Shown here: positions 37,986 through 49,612 of the stretch, one piece after another | How positions within the stretch are numbered: the first letter of the stretch is position 1 | How the letters are laid out: every line of letters starts with the position of its first letter | Source of the DNA: Vicia villosa | Lineage: Eukaryota; Streptophyta; Magnoliopsida; Fabales; Fabaceae | Reading direction: 5' to 3' | Assembly (NCBI RefSeq): GCF_029867415.1 | Contig: NC_081183.1 | Span: 112,505,061 to 112,569,060, forward strand | Length of the DNA stretch: 64,000 bases | Made by a program: the position numbers and the translations under genes | Notes under the pieces: generated by a model | Told to the model about the DNA's origin: nothing | What the model saw: only the letters and a program-made list of their open reading frames with translations | The model's database searches: none

Positions 37986-40593
37986 TGTAACAGCCCGAAT
38001 TTTATTATTTGACTAATTAAATTAAATAAGGATTTATTTACTTAATTTGGACGAAGTTTGATAATTAATTGGATCATCAGTGTTATTGAGAAACATGTTT
38101 GAATTATTAAGTGAAGTTGGAATTTATTCGGTTAATTGAAGAATTAATAAAGTGGAATATGTAGAGAAATAATATTATTATTATTGGATTTTTATTTAAT
38201 TGAAATAAAGTCGGATTTAATTGGATTAATTGGAAAATAATATTAAGGGTAATAGTATTAGTTGTTGGAGCATAATTATTTATTTGAACTACTCTATTTC
38301 ATCAATTGGGCCTATTTAGTTAGAAGTGGAATTATGTGGGTTAAGCCCAATATGAATAATAAGGTAAGGAAAATAGGGTTTTAGAGGTTATAACTCATTT
38401 GGGGAAAAAGAAGAAAAAGAGTCTAGAGGAAAAGAGGAGAAGAGAAGAGGATTTGTGGAGAAACTAAAAGATAGAAGGTGATTGATTCAAGCTAAGGGGA
38501 GAATCCTTATTATTATGGGTTAGTATGAGTGGGTCAATGGGTAGATTAATATGATTAGGTTTGTTGTTGGTTGAAATCCACAAAAAAATTGATGTTAGAA
38601 AAATGTTTGGATATTAGAAATTGATACATTGGTGAAATTAGGGGATGATTAAGAATTGCTAATTGGTATATATATAGTCACTGTAGTGCATCAAGTAACA
38701 TATATAATCATTTCCTTTTGATTTTCTCTGTAGTGAAAATGAATGGTATATATATTAGTTACTGTAGCGAGAGACAATGTTCATTTCTTGTAGCTACTGT
38801 AGCGCATAATATAAAAACAAAGAGTAATTAATATGTATTTGTTCCACTACTTTGCAGCGTTTTTTTTCTTTGTTTGAAAACCAGTTCCATGAATCACTTA
38901 CTGTTAATCAGGAATGATATATTCATGGTAGTAAATAATGGAAATGAATGATTATATAATGACATATATAGAAAGGAAATGAGACTATAATATAATAAAT
39001 GGAAATTGAAATACAATAGAAACAAGAGTAATATATTGAATAGTGTAACAGTAGCAGTTAGAAAACAAAATGAAATACAAAACAGTCCCGTTTGATTGAA
39101 ATAGCCGAATTAAACGGTATAATTAGTTGTTCGGAATTTGATGAAAATTTATGATGTAGCTAAGTTTAATTAGTAGATTAAGATGTTGGTGTTATTTTGT
39201 TGAAAATGTGATATTTACGAACCGACCGAAATAGTGTGAATTTAAATATCTTTTATATTAAATATTAGTTTTTGGATGAGAAACTGAATTAAAAACTTGG
39301 AACCAATGTAGTATAATTATTAATTAGTTGATTTACTTAATAGTTGAATTAATTTCAATAAGTATAATTGATTGGATTATAATAAGTATTGAAATTGATT
39401 ATTCGGTTGTCGGTAACTTACGGTATTTTGGAAAGTTGACCGTTATTGTATTTTGACCAAATACTAATGAATTGATACTTGGTTTAGAAGTGTATTCTTA
39501 TATTTTGTTACGATATGAATTAACATGAGATAGTGTGGTTTGTTAGTGTTAATTGTATTTTGGTGAATCATAATTGAATATTGTTTCTATTATGTGGATT
39601 GATATCAATATGTTGTGAATGTTATGTACAATTTGATATATAATTCATAGAGTTGAATTATTATGGGTATGCGATAAGTTAAGATTGATGAGATAATCTT
39701 AATTGCATATGTTTGTTAACATTGTACATGCATTCATGTCATGGTGTGCCTTGAAACAAAGGTGGTTTGCTTTGAAACAAAAGCGAGGCTTAGATTCTAG
39801 AGTGAATCGGAAGCGGTAAACTATATGTTTATATTTTGGTGGGCTTTGGTCTTGTCCGGATCGGAAGCGTGGCCTAGATTCTAGATATTGAATCGGGAGG
39901 CGGTGAAACTTTGGGTTCACAATTTGGTACCACATGCATAGCGTCACATATCTTGCATTGAGTCACATGTAAAATTATGCGATAATTGAATATGTGAAGT
40001 TGATGTAGTTGTGATATGTGCATGAGTTTGATAATGGTTCGTATTCTCACCCTTCTGTTTTAATGTTGCCCTCGTTTGGCGACATGCAGGTTTTGACGAT
40101 TAGTAGCTGGCTTGTGATCTAGTCAGTGTATCTTCCGAGTTGCTTGGTAATTAAGTAGCGAGTCGATGCTCTGGTCATGTAACACTGGGTAGCTTAGACG
40201 TTGAACTCATGTTCTACTTGTTTATGTATTCTGTTATAACTTGTGAACATGTTTAATTGGTTACTTGTTGTTGAGAGGCTTTAAGCCAAATATTATGATT
40301 ATGGTTATCTTATGAGTTGTTTATGGAAATATGATCATGGTATGGGACATGTATCATTTATGTAAAACACATGAGCATTACTTTCCGCTGTTAATGCATA
40401 TTCTGGATGAATTATGATTATATGTAAGGTGTTATTTGAAATGACCAGGTGTATTGTATTTTGTGGATAAATGTTGTCGGTTTTAAAAGCTTTTCAGTTT
40501 TTGAAAACGTCGATGTGACGCCCTTTGAGTTGTATGCATGCTTATTCTCTGATTATATGCTTATTATTTTATGGGGTAAAAAGGGGTGTTACA
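37986..40593 (+). repeat. Element A 3' LTR (2608 bp)
   Basis: Collinear with the left LTR except for a loss of about 240 bp between GAGTTTGATA and ATGGTTCGTATTC (around 40028-40035). Ends GGGGTGTTACA, followed by the CACCA duplication. Confidence 0.9.
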
Positions 40594-41654
40594 CACCAGC
40601 GAACAATCTTACTCATGAATCCCCTGAAAATGGTGAAAAAGTTGTCGACACAGTTCCTGAATCCTCTAGTCTTCCTAGTCCTCAAAAGACTGATGCTTTT
40701 GGAAGTACTACTGATTCGACCAATACTCCTGGTCGAACTGAGCAAAATGCAATAGTGACTCCTCCTCTAAATCCAGAAAAAGACGAAGCTCACCCAATAG
40801 TTGAGACTGCTGATCTCCCGCTTCACACAGAAACCAACATCTTGACTTCTCAATCAAATAGGCAACAACATATCGTTGAAGATAATAATTCCAACAGCTC
40901 TCTCAGCCAAGAGGAAATTTTGAATGTGAAGAAAACGAATCCTGCAGAAGCTCTGATTTGACTTCAAAAGCTTAGGGCAAGTTCTCCTGACAACACCATT
41001 CAATTAGCTGATCCCAACAATGAAATCGATGCCTCTATTGTCAGTGCAATTTGTCAACTTCGAGATCATCTGCATGAACCTGAATTTCTCACTGTCCTTG
41101 AAGGATCTGATCATCTTGGTGGGGAAATTAGAAAAATATTGGATCTACTCGTTAAGGCTTCCCTCCCAGCTGCTATTGCTCAATTCTTCTTTGATATTGA
41201 AGCTTACTTCGACCAGGTCTGGAGAGACCTTATTACTAAAAAGAACACTAATCGTCAGATGAAGAACAAAGAACTTGAGATGAACAGGGAGTCGGATTTC
41301 AGTGCAGCTTCAACTAAGAAAGTCGAAAAGCTTCAGGAAAAAGCTCAAAATTTCTCTGACAAGGAGAAACAGTTTGACAACAAAATTGCTGATTACAAAG
41401 CCCAGATTGATGAGCTTAACAAGAAGATCCAAGCTCTGGAACAGGAAAAAATTGACTTGGCTCGAATTGAAGAGGTTCCTTCTCCTAAGGCCATTAACCA
41501 AGAAATTTTGAAAGGTCTTAACCATGGTGAGAGAGCTCTTAGGCTTAAAGGCAACATTCGACTACTCAAGCAAGGGTTGGCTCGACCTGATTTTAAAGTT
41601 GACTTTGAATCAGCCAAACTGGCTTACTTTAGGAACAATTTTCCTTCTTTGTAA
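40594..41654 (+). pseudogene. T2 antisense plant-mobile-domain gene, 3' part
   Basis: Continuation of the gene after element A. The target duplication CACCA (40594-40598) is followed by GCGAACAATCTTACTC... The frame through 40961 and 41139-41654 is the same, with one TGA at 40959-40961. The first part is Ser/Thr/Pro-rich (NTPGRTEQNAIVTPPLNPEK). The second contains a heptad-like coiled coil (KKVEKLQEKAQNFSDKEKQF ... IQALEQEKIDLARIEE) and ends AYFRNNFPSL at 41654. The function of this C-terminus is unknown; it runs head-on toward T2's integrase. Confidence 0.65.
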
Positions 41655-41741
41655 TTTTAGGTTATCTTCTTCCCAAAACAATATTTCACTATTTTGTAAT
41701 GATTGGTCCTGTCTTTGGCCATTTTTAATCTAATATTTTGG

Positions 41742-43454
41742 TTACGTTTCTTTTATTCGAATTTCTTGAAGTATAGGCTTATATTTTTTCAAATACTTAC
41801 CATTTATCCGCAAGATTCGACTATCTAGATTCAACTCTTCAATCTCATATGCGTTGTTTGAAAAAACTTGCAAAATTTTAAATGGTCCTTCCCAACTTGG
41901 AGACCATTTACCCAATGATTTATCTTTTTGATCTATGGGTAAAATAACCTTCCATACATAATCATTTACCATGAAGGTTTTCACTTTTACTTTTTTGTTA
42001 TAGGCCTTCGCCACCTTTTGCTTTTGTTTATTCAATCTATCCAACGCTATTAGTCGTTCTTCATCTAACTCCACTAATTCGTCCAACATCATACTCCAGT
42101 ATTCATCTGTCGAAAGATCATTTGTTCTTTGAATTCTAGCTGTCTGTAGATGAATTTCTGCAGGCAACACAGCATCATGCCCAAAAGTTAAACGAAATGG
42201 AGTAGTATTTATTGCTTCCTTTGATGAAGTTCGACAAGCCCAAAGGATTTGGTCGAGTGTCTGATGCCAATTCCTTGGCTTCTTCCCCGCATACTTTTTT
42301 ATCAAGTTTATAATAACCTTGTTAGCTGCCTCGACTTGACCATTGGCTTGAGCATAATAAGGTGTTGATGTTAGCAACTTAAATCCTGTTTCAGCTGCAA
42401 AACTTTGCATCTTTCGACCAGTAAACACTGACCCTTGATCAGTAGTAATAGTTTCTGGAATCCCATATCTATAAATAATATGTTTCTATATAAAACTAAT
42501 CAGTGCTTCTTGATCAACATTAACCAATGGGATTGCCTCTATCCACTTAGTAAAATAATCTATTCCCACTAAAATGAACTTCTGTTGTTTAGACGAAGAA
42601 GGTCAAATTTCTCCTATTAAATCCAAAGCCCGTCCTAAAAAATGCCAGGGTTTAATTATAGTATGCAACTCACTAGCTGGTACATGCTGAATACCTGAAA
42701 ATTTCTGGCACTCTTGACACCCTTTTGCATATTCAATACAATCCTTCAGCATTGTTGGCCAATATAAACCTTGTCTAAATAATAACCATTTCATTTTATA
42801 ACCTGGCTGATGGACTCCACAAGCACCACTATGAACCCCTGATACTGCCAGGTATGATTCGGCTTCACTTAAACATTTTAACAACACACCTTCAGCCGTT
42901 TTCTTATATAACTCATTTCCTAATATTACATAATTCAAAGCTCCATATTTGATCTTTCGATCAGTTCCCCCGACTAGATTATTCAAATATTGTACTAATG
43001 ACCTTCGCCAATCAGAATCTGCCATATTGTCGATGGCAAAAATTTCAGCAATATTCAAATTCGTACCATTTTCATCAATGTTGTTTTCATCAATGCTGTC
43101 TTCTACCCCCCCTCCAAGTTTGGATATCGACAATTGGCCTGTATCACCCAACACTTCGTGAGTTTCTTTCTTTTTAACTTCGACTAACTCCTCTAATCTA
43201 CCTTTGGAGACTTTATATCTTGAAGCAATTAGTGCTAATTCATTTGCTACAGAATTTTCAGCTCTTGGCACATGCATAATCTCGACATGTTCAAATTTCT
43301 CCATCATGCGTACAACCATAGCATAATAAACTATTAAATTTTCTTTGATGCATTTATATTCTTTTTTAATTTGTCGAATGACAAGTTCAGAGTCACCTCT
43401 TATTTCAACTCGCATTGCCCCCAAATCGACTAGAGCCTTTAATCCAGTTATCAA
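41742..43454 (-). pseudogene. T2 second RNase H-like domain and integrase, broken
   Basis: 43454 onward reads ITGLKALVDLGAMRVEIRGDSEL...VPRAENSVANELA, an additional RNase H of the archaeal-like type known from Tat-lineage elements. It is followed by an integrase zinc finger (VHSGACGVHQPG ... CQECQKF). Stops TGA (about 42600) and TAG (about 42485) interrupt the catalytic core. The core residues are still visible as D (GIDYFTKW), D (TDQGS) and E (GQVEAANK). The C-terminal part (NDYVWKVILP, WEGPFKILQV, YLKKYKP) ends at 41742. The antisense gene ends only 87 bp away in a tail-to-tail arrangement. Confidence 0.85.
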
Positions 43455-43600
43455 AGCTTCGTATTCAACTTCATTATTAGAACACTCGTCATTTATTCTA
43501 TACTTGAATTTAGTCGGAAGTCCCTAAGGAGAAATATTTAAGACTCCTATGCCTGATCCGTTTTTATGGCTGGACCATCAAAATATAATTTCCAATTTAT

Positions 43601-45030
43601 TTAATCAACCATATTTTCTGATAACTCGACTAAGCCATGATCAACTATAAAGTCGGCCACGATTTGTCTTTTCATAGATTTTAAAGGGACATATGTTAAA
43701 GAAAATTCAATTAATGCCAAGGCCCATTTACCAATTCGACTATGCAACATTGGTTTAGACAACATATGCTTGATAACATCATAATGAGATGACACATACA
43801 CATCAACAAGCTTTATATATTGCTTAAGTTTATTACATGAAAAGTACAAACATAAACGTAATTTTTCACTATCAGTATACCTAGTCTCTGCATCGATTAA
43901 GGTTCGACTTAGATAATATATGGCTCTTTCGACACCATTATCATCCTCTTAGGCTAACATGCTCCCAATTGTCGAACCAGACGCAGCTATATACAACTTC
44001 ATACTCTTAGCCCTATTAGGGGGTAACAAAATAGGAGGCTTAGTCAAATATGCCTTTATCTTGTCAAATGCCTGTTGATGTTCTTGCTCCCATTTGAATT
44101 GATCTTGATTCTTGAGCCTCAGTAGTGGTGAAAATAACTTTGTCTTGCCACTTAGATTTGAAATAAATCTTCTCAAGAAATTAATCTTCCCCAACAGCGA
44201 CTGAAGTTGTTTCTTTGTCTCTAGAGCTTTAAACTCCAAGATCGCTTTCGTCTTGTTCTGGTTTATCTCAATACCTTTCTTTTGAACCACAAAACCCAAG
44301 AAATCCCCTGCATGTACACCGAAAGCACACTTTAAAGGATTCATTTTTAAACCGTATTTTCTCATTCTTTCAAAAGACTGTTGAAGATGGTTAAAATGAC
44401 CAATCTCTGAGTTAGATTTTACCACAATATCATCAATATAAACCTGCATAAATTGGTCAATTAAATCATGGAACATATAATTCATAGACCTTTGAGACGT
44501 GGCTCCAGCATTTTTTAATCCAAAAGGAATCACGACCCATTCATAGGTACCTAAAGCACCTGGGCATATAAACGCCGTCTTGGGCACATCTTCTTCAGCT
44601 ATAAAAATTTGATTATAGCCGGAATAGCCATCTAACAAACTGAGATATTCAAATCCTGCTGTTGAGTCGACTAACATTTCAGCTACGGGCATAGAATACT
44701 CGTCCTTAGGAGTAGCACTATTTAAATCACTGAAATCTATGCATACACGAAGAGTGCCATTTTTCTTTATTACAGGCACTATATTAGCTAACCATTCAAC
44801 ATACCTTGCATTCGAATGAACTTGCTTTTCAGCAACCTATCAATTTCTACTTTAATCTTTGCCATGATCTCTAGCGCAAACCTTCTAGGAAGCTGCTTGA
44901 TGGGTTTCTTTCCTGGCTTCAAAGGCAGTTGATGTTCTACTACATTTTGTCTTAAACCGTGCATTTCATTGTAATCCCACGCAAAACATTCATTATATTG
45001 TTTCAAGAGTCGAACTAACTTGGTTTTCAT
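43601..45030 (-). pseudogene. T2 reverse transcriptase and RNase H, broken
   Basis: 45030-44788 holds the pre-RT region (ECFAWDYNEMHGL, RRFALEIMAKIKVEIDRLL). A frameshift near 44785 leads to 44779-43949, with KKNGTLRVCIDFSDLN, LSLLDGYSGYNQI, PFGLKNAGAT and the catalytic YIDD (MQVYIDDIVVKS). A TAA at about 43946 (inferred from a Gln codon) separates it from 43849-43601, the end of the first RNase H (LYFSCNKLKQYI, FIVDHGLVE). The enzyme would copy element RNA into DNA. Confidence 0.85.
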
Positions 45031-45333
45031 ACATCTCCAAGCTTTGCACTCACATAGGTAGGTATTTTAATTTCTCCATCACCTAAGTCAATTTCTTCAA
45101 GAGGATCTTGGGCTTGCATTCTTTTTACTGACCCTTCAGAATCCATTTCAAAACCCAAGGGTTTGTCATCATATATCCCGTCAAATCTTTCGACTTGGTG
45201 ATCTACTACTTAGTTATTTTTACTTTTCACAATCATGGCTTCAAAAGCCATATTTTCCTCTAATTCAGCTTCCAAAGCCGTTTTTATTTTGTTTTCGGCT
45301 AAATAAGTCGTTATTCGAGCCAGGTATTCTGAC

Positions 45334-46979
45334 TCAATAGTCATTATCTTTGACTACGGTCCGCTCCTGAGGTGGACCTTCTTTATTCAATGGTTCATTG
45401 GGATCTTCCTTATTCCAAATAAAACCATAATTTGGGTCTAAGTTCAGATACTTGGACACACTTTCATCAGAAGAAATCACTTCTTCTGCTTTGTAACATG
45501 GAGCTACATTTGCTAGATGCTGGTCAAAGTGCTTTCGACCATTATCAATTTTATAATAACTTTGATCTGCTTCAACATTTTCAACTATACCATCTGGCCT
45601 CCAAATTTTCACACACTGATGCAAAGTAGAAGGAACTGCTCCTATGCCATGTATCCATTCTCGACCCAACAATAACTTAAAATTGGCCTGGGATGCAATC
45701 ACCATAAAAATAGTTGGCCTAGTAGTAGAACCTACAGCCAAATTCACTTGAACTACTCCAAGTATACCACTAGTTTTTCCCTCATATCGGACAGCACCAT
45801 ATTGTAAGGCCTTAAATCTTTGTCTGACTTTCCTACTTTCTGAAGTGAAGAATGAGGCATTAAATTTACAACAGCTCCACCATCAATAAACACTCTATTT
45901 ATTGGAACGACATCTACTTTCGCCCTTGTGAATAAAGGCTTTAGATGATACATCATTCCTCGACTTGGCCTCTTAAACACAACCCTTTGATCTTCGACTA
46001 CTCCTTTACCCATTACATAATAGCACACATGTGTTTCCTCAATGTTTTCTTCTGGGAAAAAGTCATCTTCATTCTCTAACACTTCAAATATTCTGTCGAA
46101 CTCTGCTGGGAGTATTGATACAATTCCACAATCGATCAACAATTCATCTAACTATGCATCAAAGTTGTCATCGACCTCTTCATCTGACAATGGAGAATAT
46201 TCAGCTTCTTTCCCAGTACTGAGACTTGGGGTATGATCATCGACCATTTCTTTAATGATTTTATTTCCTAGAATCATTCCTGCAGCAAGTCATTCATTCG
46301 CTACCTTGGCTTGTTCCTCAGTCAATTTCCTATGAAAAGGTTTCGGCTGGTAAGGGGAGAAGCTTGCCTGCATCATCTTCGAGCCTTCCTACACATTCTT
46401 ATGGCTTCTTTGATAACGCCTCCAGTGAGTTCTAGTCATGGGGTTTTTGCCCTTATAATTTGGGGATATGTAATCTTTTCTTTTCGACCCACTGTCAGTT
46501 CTGGAGCCTTCATCATTTGCTCCAATACCTTGAATCTGCCATTCTGGGCGTTTCCCCCTCTGGAAATTGACAGGTTTCACCCACCTTTCTTGGGGTACAT
46601 CAGTCTTCGGTGGAAAAGTTTTTGTATTCTCGAACCTCTTCCTGTAGTTCTCAATCCTTCGACCATTACCTTCCCCTGCATACATAAACTGATGAGCCTG
46701 TCCTCGACGAGGATCAAATCTCACCTTTTTTGCAGCATCTACATCAAAGACAACATCACACCTTGGACATAATCCAACTTGAGAATTGTTATTATGACAC
46801 CTCTCAAGGAACTTCAAAAGGCTTTCCTTTGGTTGAGGATAAACCATGTTCGCGATTTTGCTATCAGTAGCAACATCTTTCTTCTCGTCGAAACCATCAG
46901 CAGTATCGACCATCATTACATCAAAAACCTCAGCATAATTGGCCTCTTCGACCAACAGAGGATCAGCATCGACTTGCAT
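45334..46979 (-). pseudogene. T2 gag C-terminus and aspartic protease, broken
   Basis: 46979-46389 (QVDADPLLVEEANYAEVFDV...) is followed by stops, including TAG near 46155. 46142-45753 carries the protease core VFIDGGAVVNLMPHSSLQK, with DGG at the catalytic triad position. A frameshift near 45750 moves to 45747-45334 (NLAVGSTTRPTIFMVI, LLLGREWIHGIGAVPSTLHQ), the conserved downstream part of the plant gypsy protease. Between 45333 and 45031 the linker to RT is readable only in another frame. The protease would cut the polyprotein. Confidence 0.75.
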
Positions 46980-48787
46980 TGATGACTTTGGTTATTCACC
47001 AAACTGCAGTCTTCCTTCTTTCAAAGCTTTTTGCACTAAATCCCTAAAAAGAACACCTTGAGATGTTTTATGACCCAAGAAATTATGAAATTTAAAAAAT
47101 CCTCTCTTTTTCTTTTGTTCAAGAGGAGGGTTTTTTTAAGTCCTGGGGGTACTATGATTTTCCCATCAGTTACTAATAAATCAAATATTTCATCGCATTT
47201 TGTTATATCAAACCTATATGTTTTATTAGCAAACTTTTCATTCTTGCTTTCGACAAGATTTTTACCATTTGAGGGCTTAAGTAATTTACAAACATATGGC
47301 GGTCCTAGCTTTAATTCAGCCACATTGACCTCACTCTCCTCATAATCACTATCACTATCAGAGTCGAACTGATTAGTAGTAACATAAGCTAATTTTTCTT
47401 TCTTATGATATTTACTAACCCTAGCTTTTTCTGCCTTTAGCCTTTCGACTTGACGCACTCTATCTGCCAATTGTGCCATGTCCCTCAAATGTTGGGTATC
47501 TAATATTTTCCTTATGGAATAATCGAAACCACATGCGGCCATTTCGACCAACTCATGTTCAGGGACTTGTGTGAAACATCTAGCTTTCAACAACCTAAAA
47601 CGATTCAAATAATCATCGATCGACTCTGTTCCCTTTCGCCTCACGCCAGCTAATTCTTTCAAGCTAATCTTCGACTGCCCCATATAAAACTGTTCATGAA
47701 ACAATCGCTCTAATTGGTTCCACGAAAATAGAGAGAGTGCAGGAAGGGTTATAAACCAAGTGAACGCATTTTTTGTTAAGGAACTTGGGAAGTATTTCAT
47801 TTTTAAATTTTCATTATTTTCTAATTCACCGGCCTCTGTTTGAAACCTAGAAACGTGTTTGACTGTTGATTCACCAGTCTCGCCAGCAAACTTAGTAAAT
47901 TTTGGAATTTTCCACCCCCTAGGTAATTCTGTTTGCCTCACATATTCTGATAATGGGGAAACAAAATTAGGCCTGTGTAATCCTACATTTATCCCATTTT
48001 GAACTAGGATTTGTTCGACTACATTTGAAATATTAATATGTCCAATATGAACATCTTGTTGGACATTTCTAAGGACTTGATCAGCATCTTGATGCCTTTG
48101 TACTACCCTAGGGATATTTTGTTCAATCTGTTCCCCTTCATCCCTTTCTGTGGTTCGTCTTTGAGTCTCAATTCTAAACCCATTTCCTGGTGTTTCGGCT
48201 GCTCTTACATTCGAAACTTGGGGAGTAGGTCGATTTGGCTGTGGGGGTGCCCCAAAAAAATATGCTATCCTAGCCATTTGTCCGGCCAATATTTCATAAC
48301 GCTGGTTTGTATTAGTTATCATGGGAGTAAATATAGTCCCCATTTGTTGTGTAAGAGCATTCACCATTTTGTTGTTACTTTCGTCCATCTGTGGTCTAAT
48401 TGACAACATCGACGTAGTATTTAGGGATGGTGAAGTTTGGGGTATATAGCCCATTCCTATGGGTCGACCTCCTGGATTCAACGATGTACCTATCGCCATC
48501 ATACTATCAGAATATGATGAAGGGATATTTTGTAGACCATGCATCATCGACGTAGGCATTCCATATTGAGGATTAAAACCTGGTGGAGGTACTACTCCTT
48601 GAAATAACGGTCTTGCCAGATTGAACAGCGACCGTATATTTGATGGTGATGATACCATGGTTGCTACCGTCGATCCATCAGCATTCGCTGTCCTATTTGG
48701 GGAAAAAATTGCAGCATTTTGTGATGTTGTACCGGGCGGAACAACTTCTTGATTTCTACAAGGGTCAGTATTATTACCATCAGACAT
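46980..48787 (-). pseudogene. T2 gag, frameshifted
   Basis: Starts at 48787 (MSDGNNTDPCRNQEVV...). A long Gly/Pro/Asn-rich N-terminus of about 270 residues is followed by the retrotransposon-gag domain (IPKFTKFAGE, FTWFITLPALSLFSWNQLER, KGTESIDDYLNRFRLLKARC). A T7 run at 47131-47137 shifts the frame, so the original frame ends at 47036. In the next frame the zinc-binding-like stretch (about 47100-47000, FKFHNFLGHKTSQ) continues into a stop near 46990. Gag would form the capsid. Confidence 0.8.
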
Positions 48788-48872
48788 ATTGATTAATTAT
48801 CTACCACTTCTTAATATCATACATAGTTATCAATAACAAAATACAGAACAAAACAAATAGCAATTGATGAAG

Positions 48873-48892
48873 TCCTACTTGGTGTGCCAATT
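48873..48892 (-). other. T2 primer-binding site candidate
   Basis: The minus strand immediately after the 5' LTR reads AATTGGCACACCAAGTAGGA. The position is right for a PBS; I cannot name the tRNA with confidence. Confidence 0.5.
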
Positions 48893-49612
48893 TGTTTACC
48901 CAGAAATATGGTAAACAATCGCTAGTTTCCTTTTTAAAGGTTACTTCTGCGGAATCAACTAGAATATTTCAGGACTAATTGCTTTTCTTTGTTGTTTAAT
49001 GTGAGTCTAATTTGCGTTAAATGCAGTAATAACTTTAAAGTAATAGAACACACTGAAATTTCAAACTTTAAAGTAAATAAAGACGATAAAATGCAGTAAA
49101 TGTGCACTGAAAATAAAGCATAGTATAAATGATTTCATAAAATTAAATTGGTACGCATGCGTACATTCCAAAGTTGCACTCGTCACTCATTTTGCACAGA
49201 GATTGAGTTGGCTTGTGTTATATAAAAATGCGGACCCTAAACTATTCATCTGAACTTGCTTAAATAGTAAAATAAAATAACTACTACTAACGGTCAACTA
49301 ATTACTAGCCAACATGCGTCCACTACATGCAATATCTTCGTCTGTGAACGCTCCACGTGTCCCTTAGGAGATTGTTGAAAACCGTCATCTCCAACTTCTA
49401 ATCTTTTCAACTTTAGCTCCAAACTTGGCAAAACGCATAAGTCATTTCATACTTTGGTCGAACAACCCTGGCAATTACAAACTTTTAGTCGAGCAGTCTC
49501 GACTAAAAACAATTCTTAGTCGAACTGTCTCGACTGAGAGAATGTTTGATACTTCTGCCCGTTTTAACAGACCGATTGCCATTATTAGTAAGTCGAAAAT
49601 CTTAGGGTAACA
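48893..49612 (-). repeat. T2 5' LTR (720 bp)
   Basis: On the plus strand TGTTTACCCAGAAATATGG...CTTAGGGTAACA. It is collinear with 23771-24490 over its whole length and contains several TCGA-rich short repeats near its right end (49485-49535). Confidence 0.92.

Larger units (their letters stand above)
26862..40593 (+). mobile_element. Element A: chromovirus-like Ty3/gypsy, degenerate
   Basis: LTRs TGTAACAGCCCGAATTTT...GGGGTGTTACA at 26862-29707 and 37986-40593. Target-site duplication CACCA at 26857-26861 and 40594-40598. PBS TGGTATCAGAGC (29712-29723, tRNA-Met type) and PPT TTTAAGTGGTGGAGAGT before the right LTR. The internal region carries gag with three CCHC knuckles, then heavily decayed protease, RT, RNase H and integrase, split by element B. 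Long LTRs, Met PBS and this PPT fit the Tekay/Del type of chromovirus (inference). About 8.2 kb of A remains without B. Confidence 0.85.
23771..49612 (-). mobile_element. T2: Tat-type Ty3/gypsy element with antisense gene
   Basis: Two 720-bp LTRs (23771-24490 and 48893-49612) bound an element read on the minus strand. The order is 5' LTR (right), PBS-like site, gag, protease, RT, RNase H, a second RNase H-like domain, integrase, then a convergent plus-strand plant-mobile-domain gene, PPT and 3' LTR (left). A 13.7-kb insertion (element A) splits the antisense gene, leaving about 12.1 kb of T2's own sequence. Flanking pentamers are GGTGT (23766-23770) and GACGT (49613-49617), three of five matching, which could be a decayed target-site duplication. 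The LTRs differ by roughly 30-35 substitutions by eye (about 4-5%) with no length difference. Tat lineage is inferred from the dual RNase H and the antisense ORF. Confidence 0.85.
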
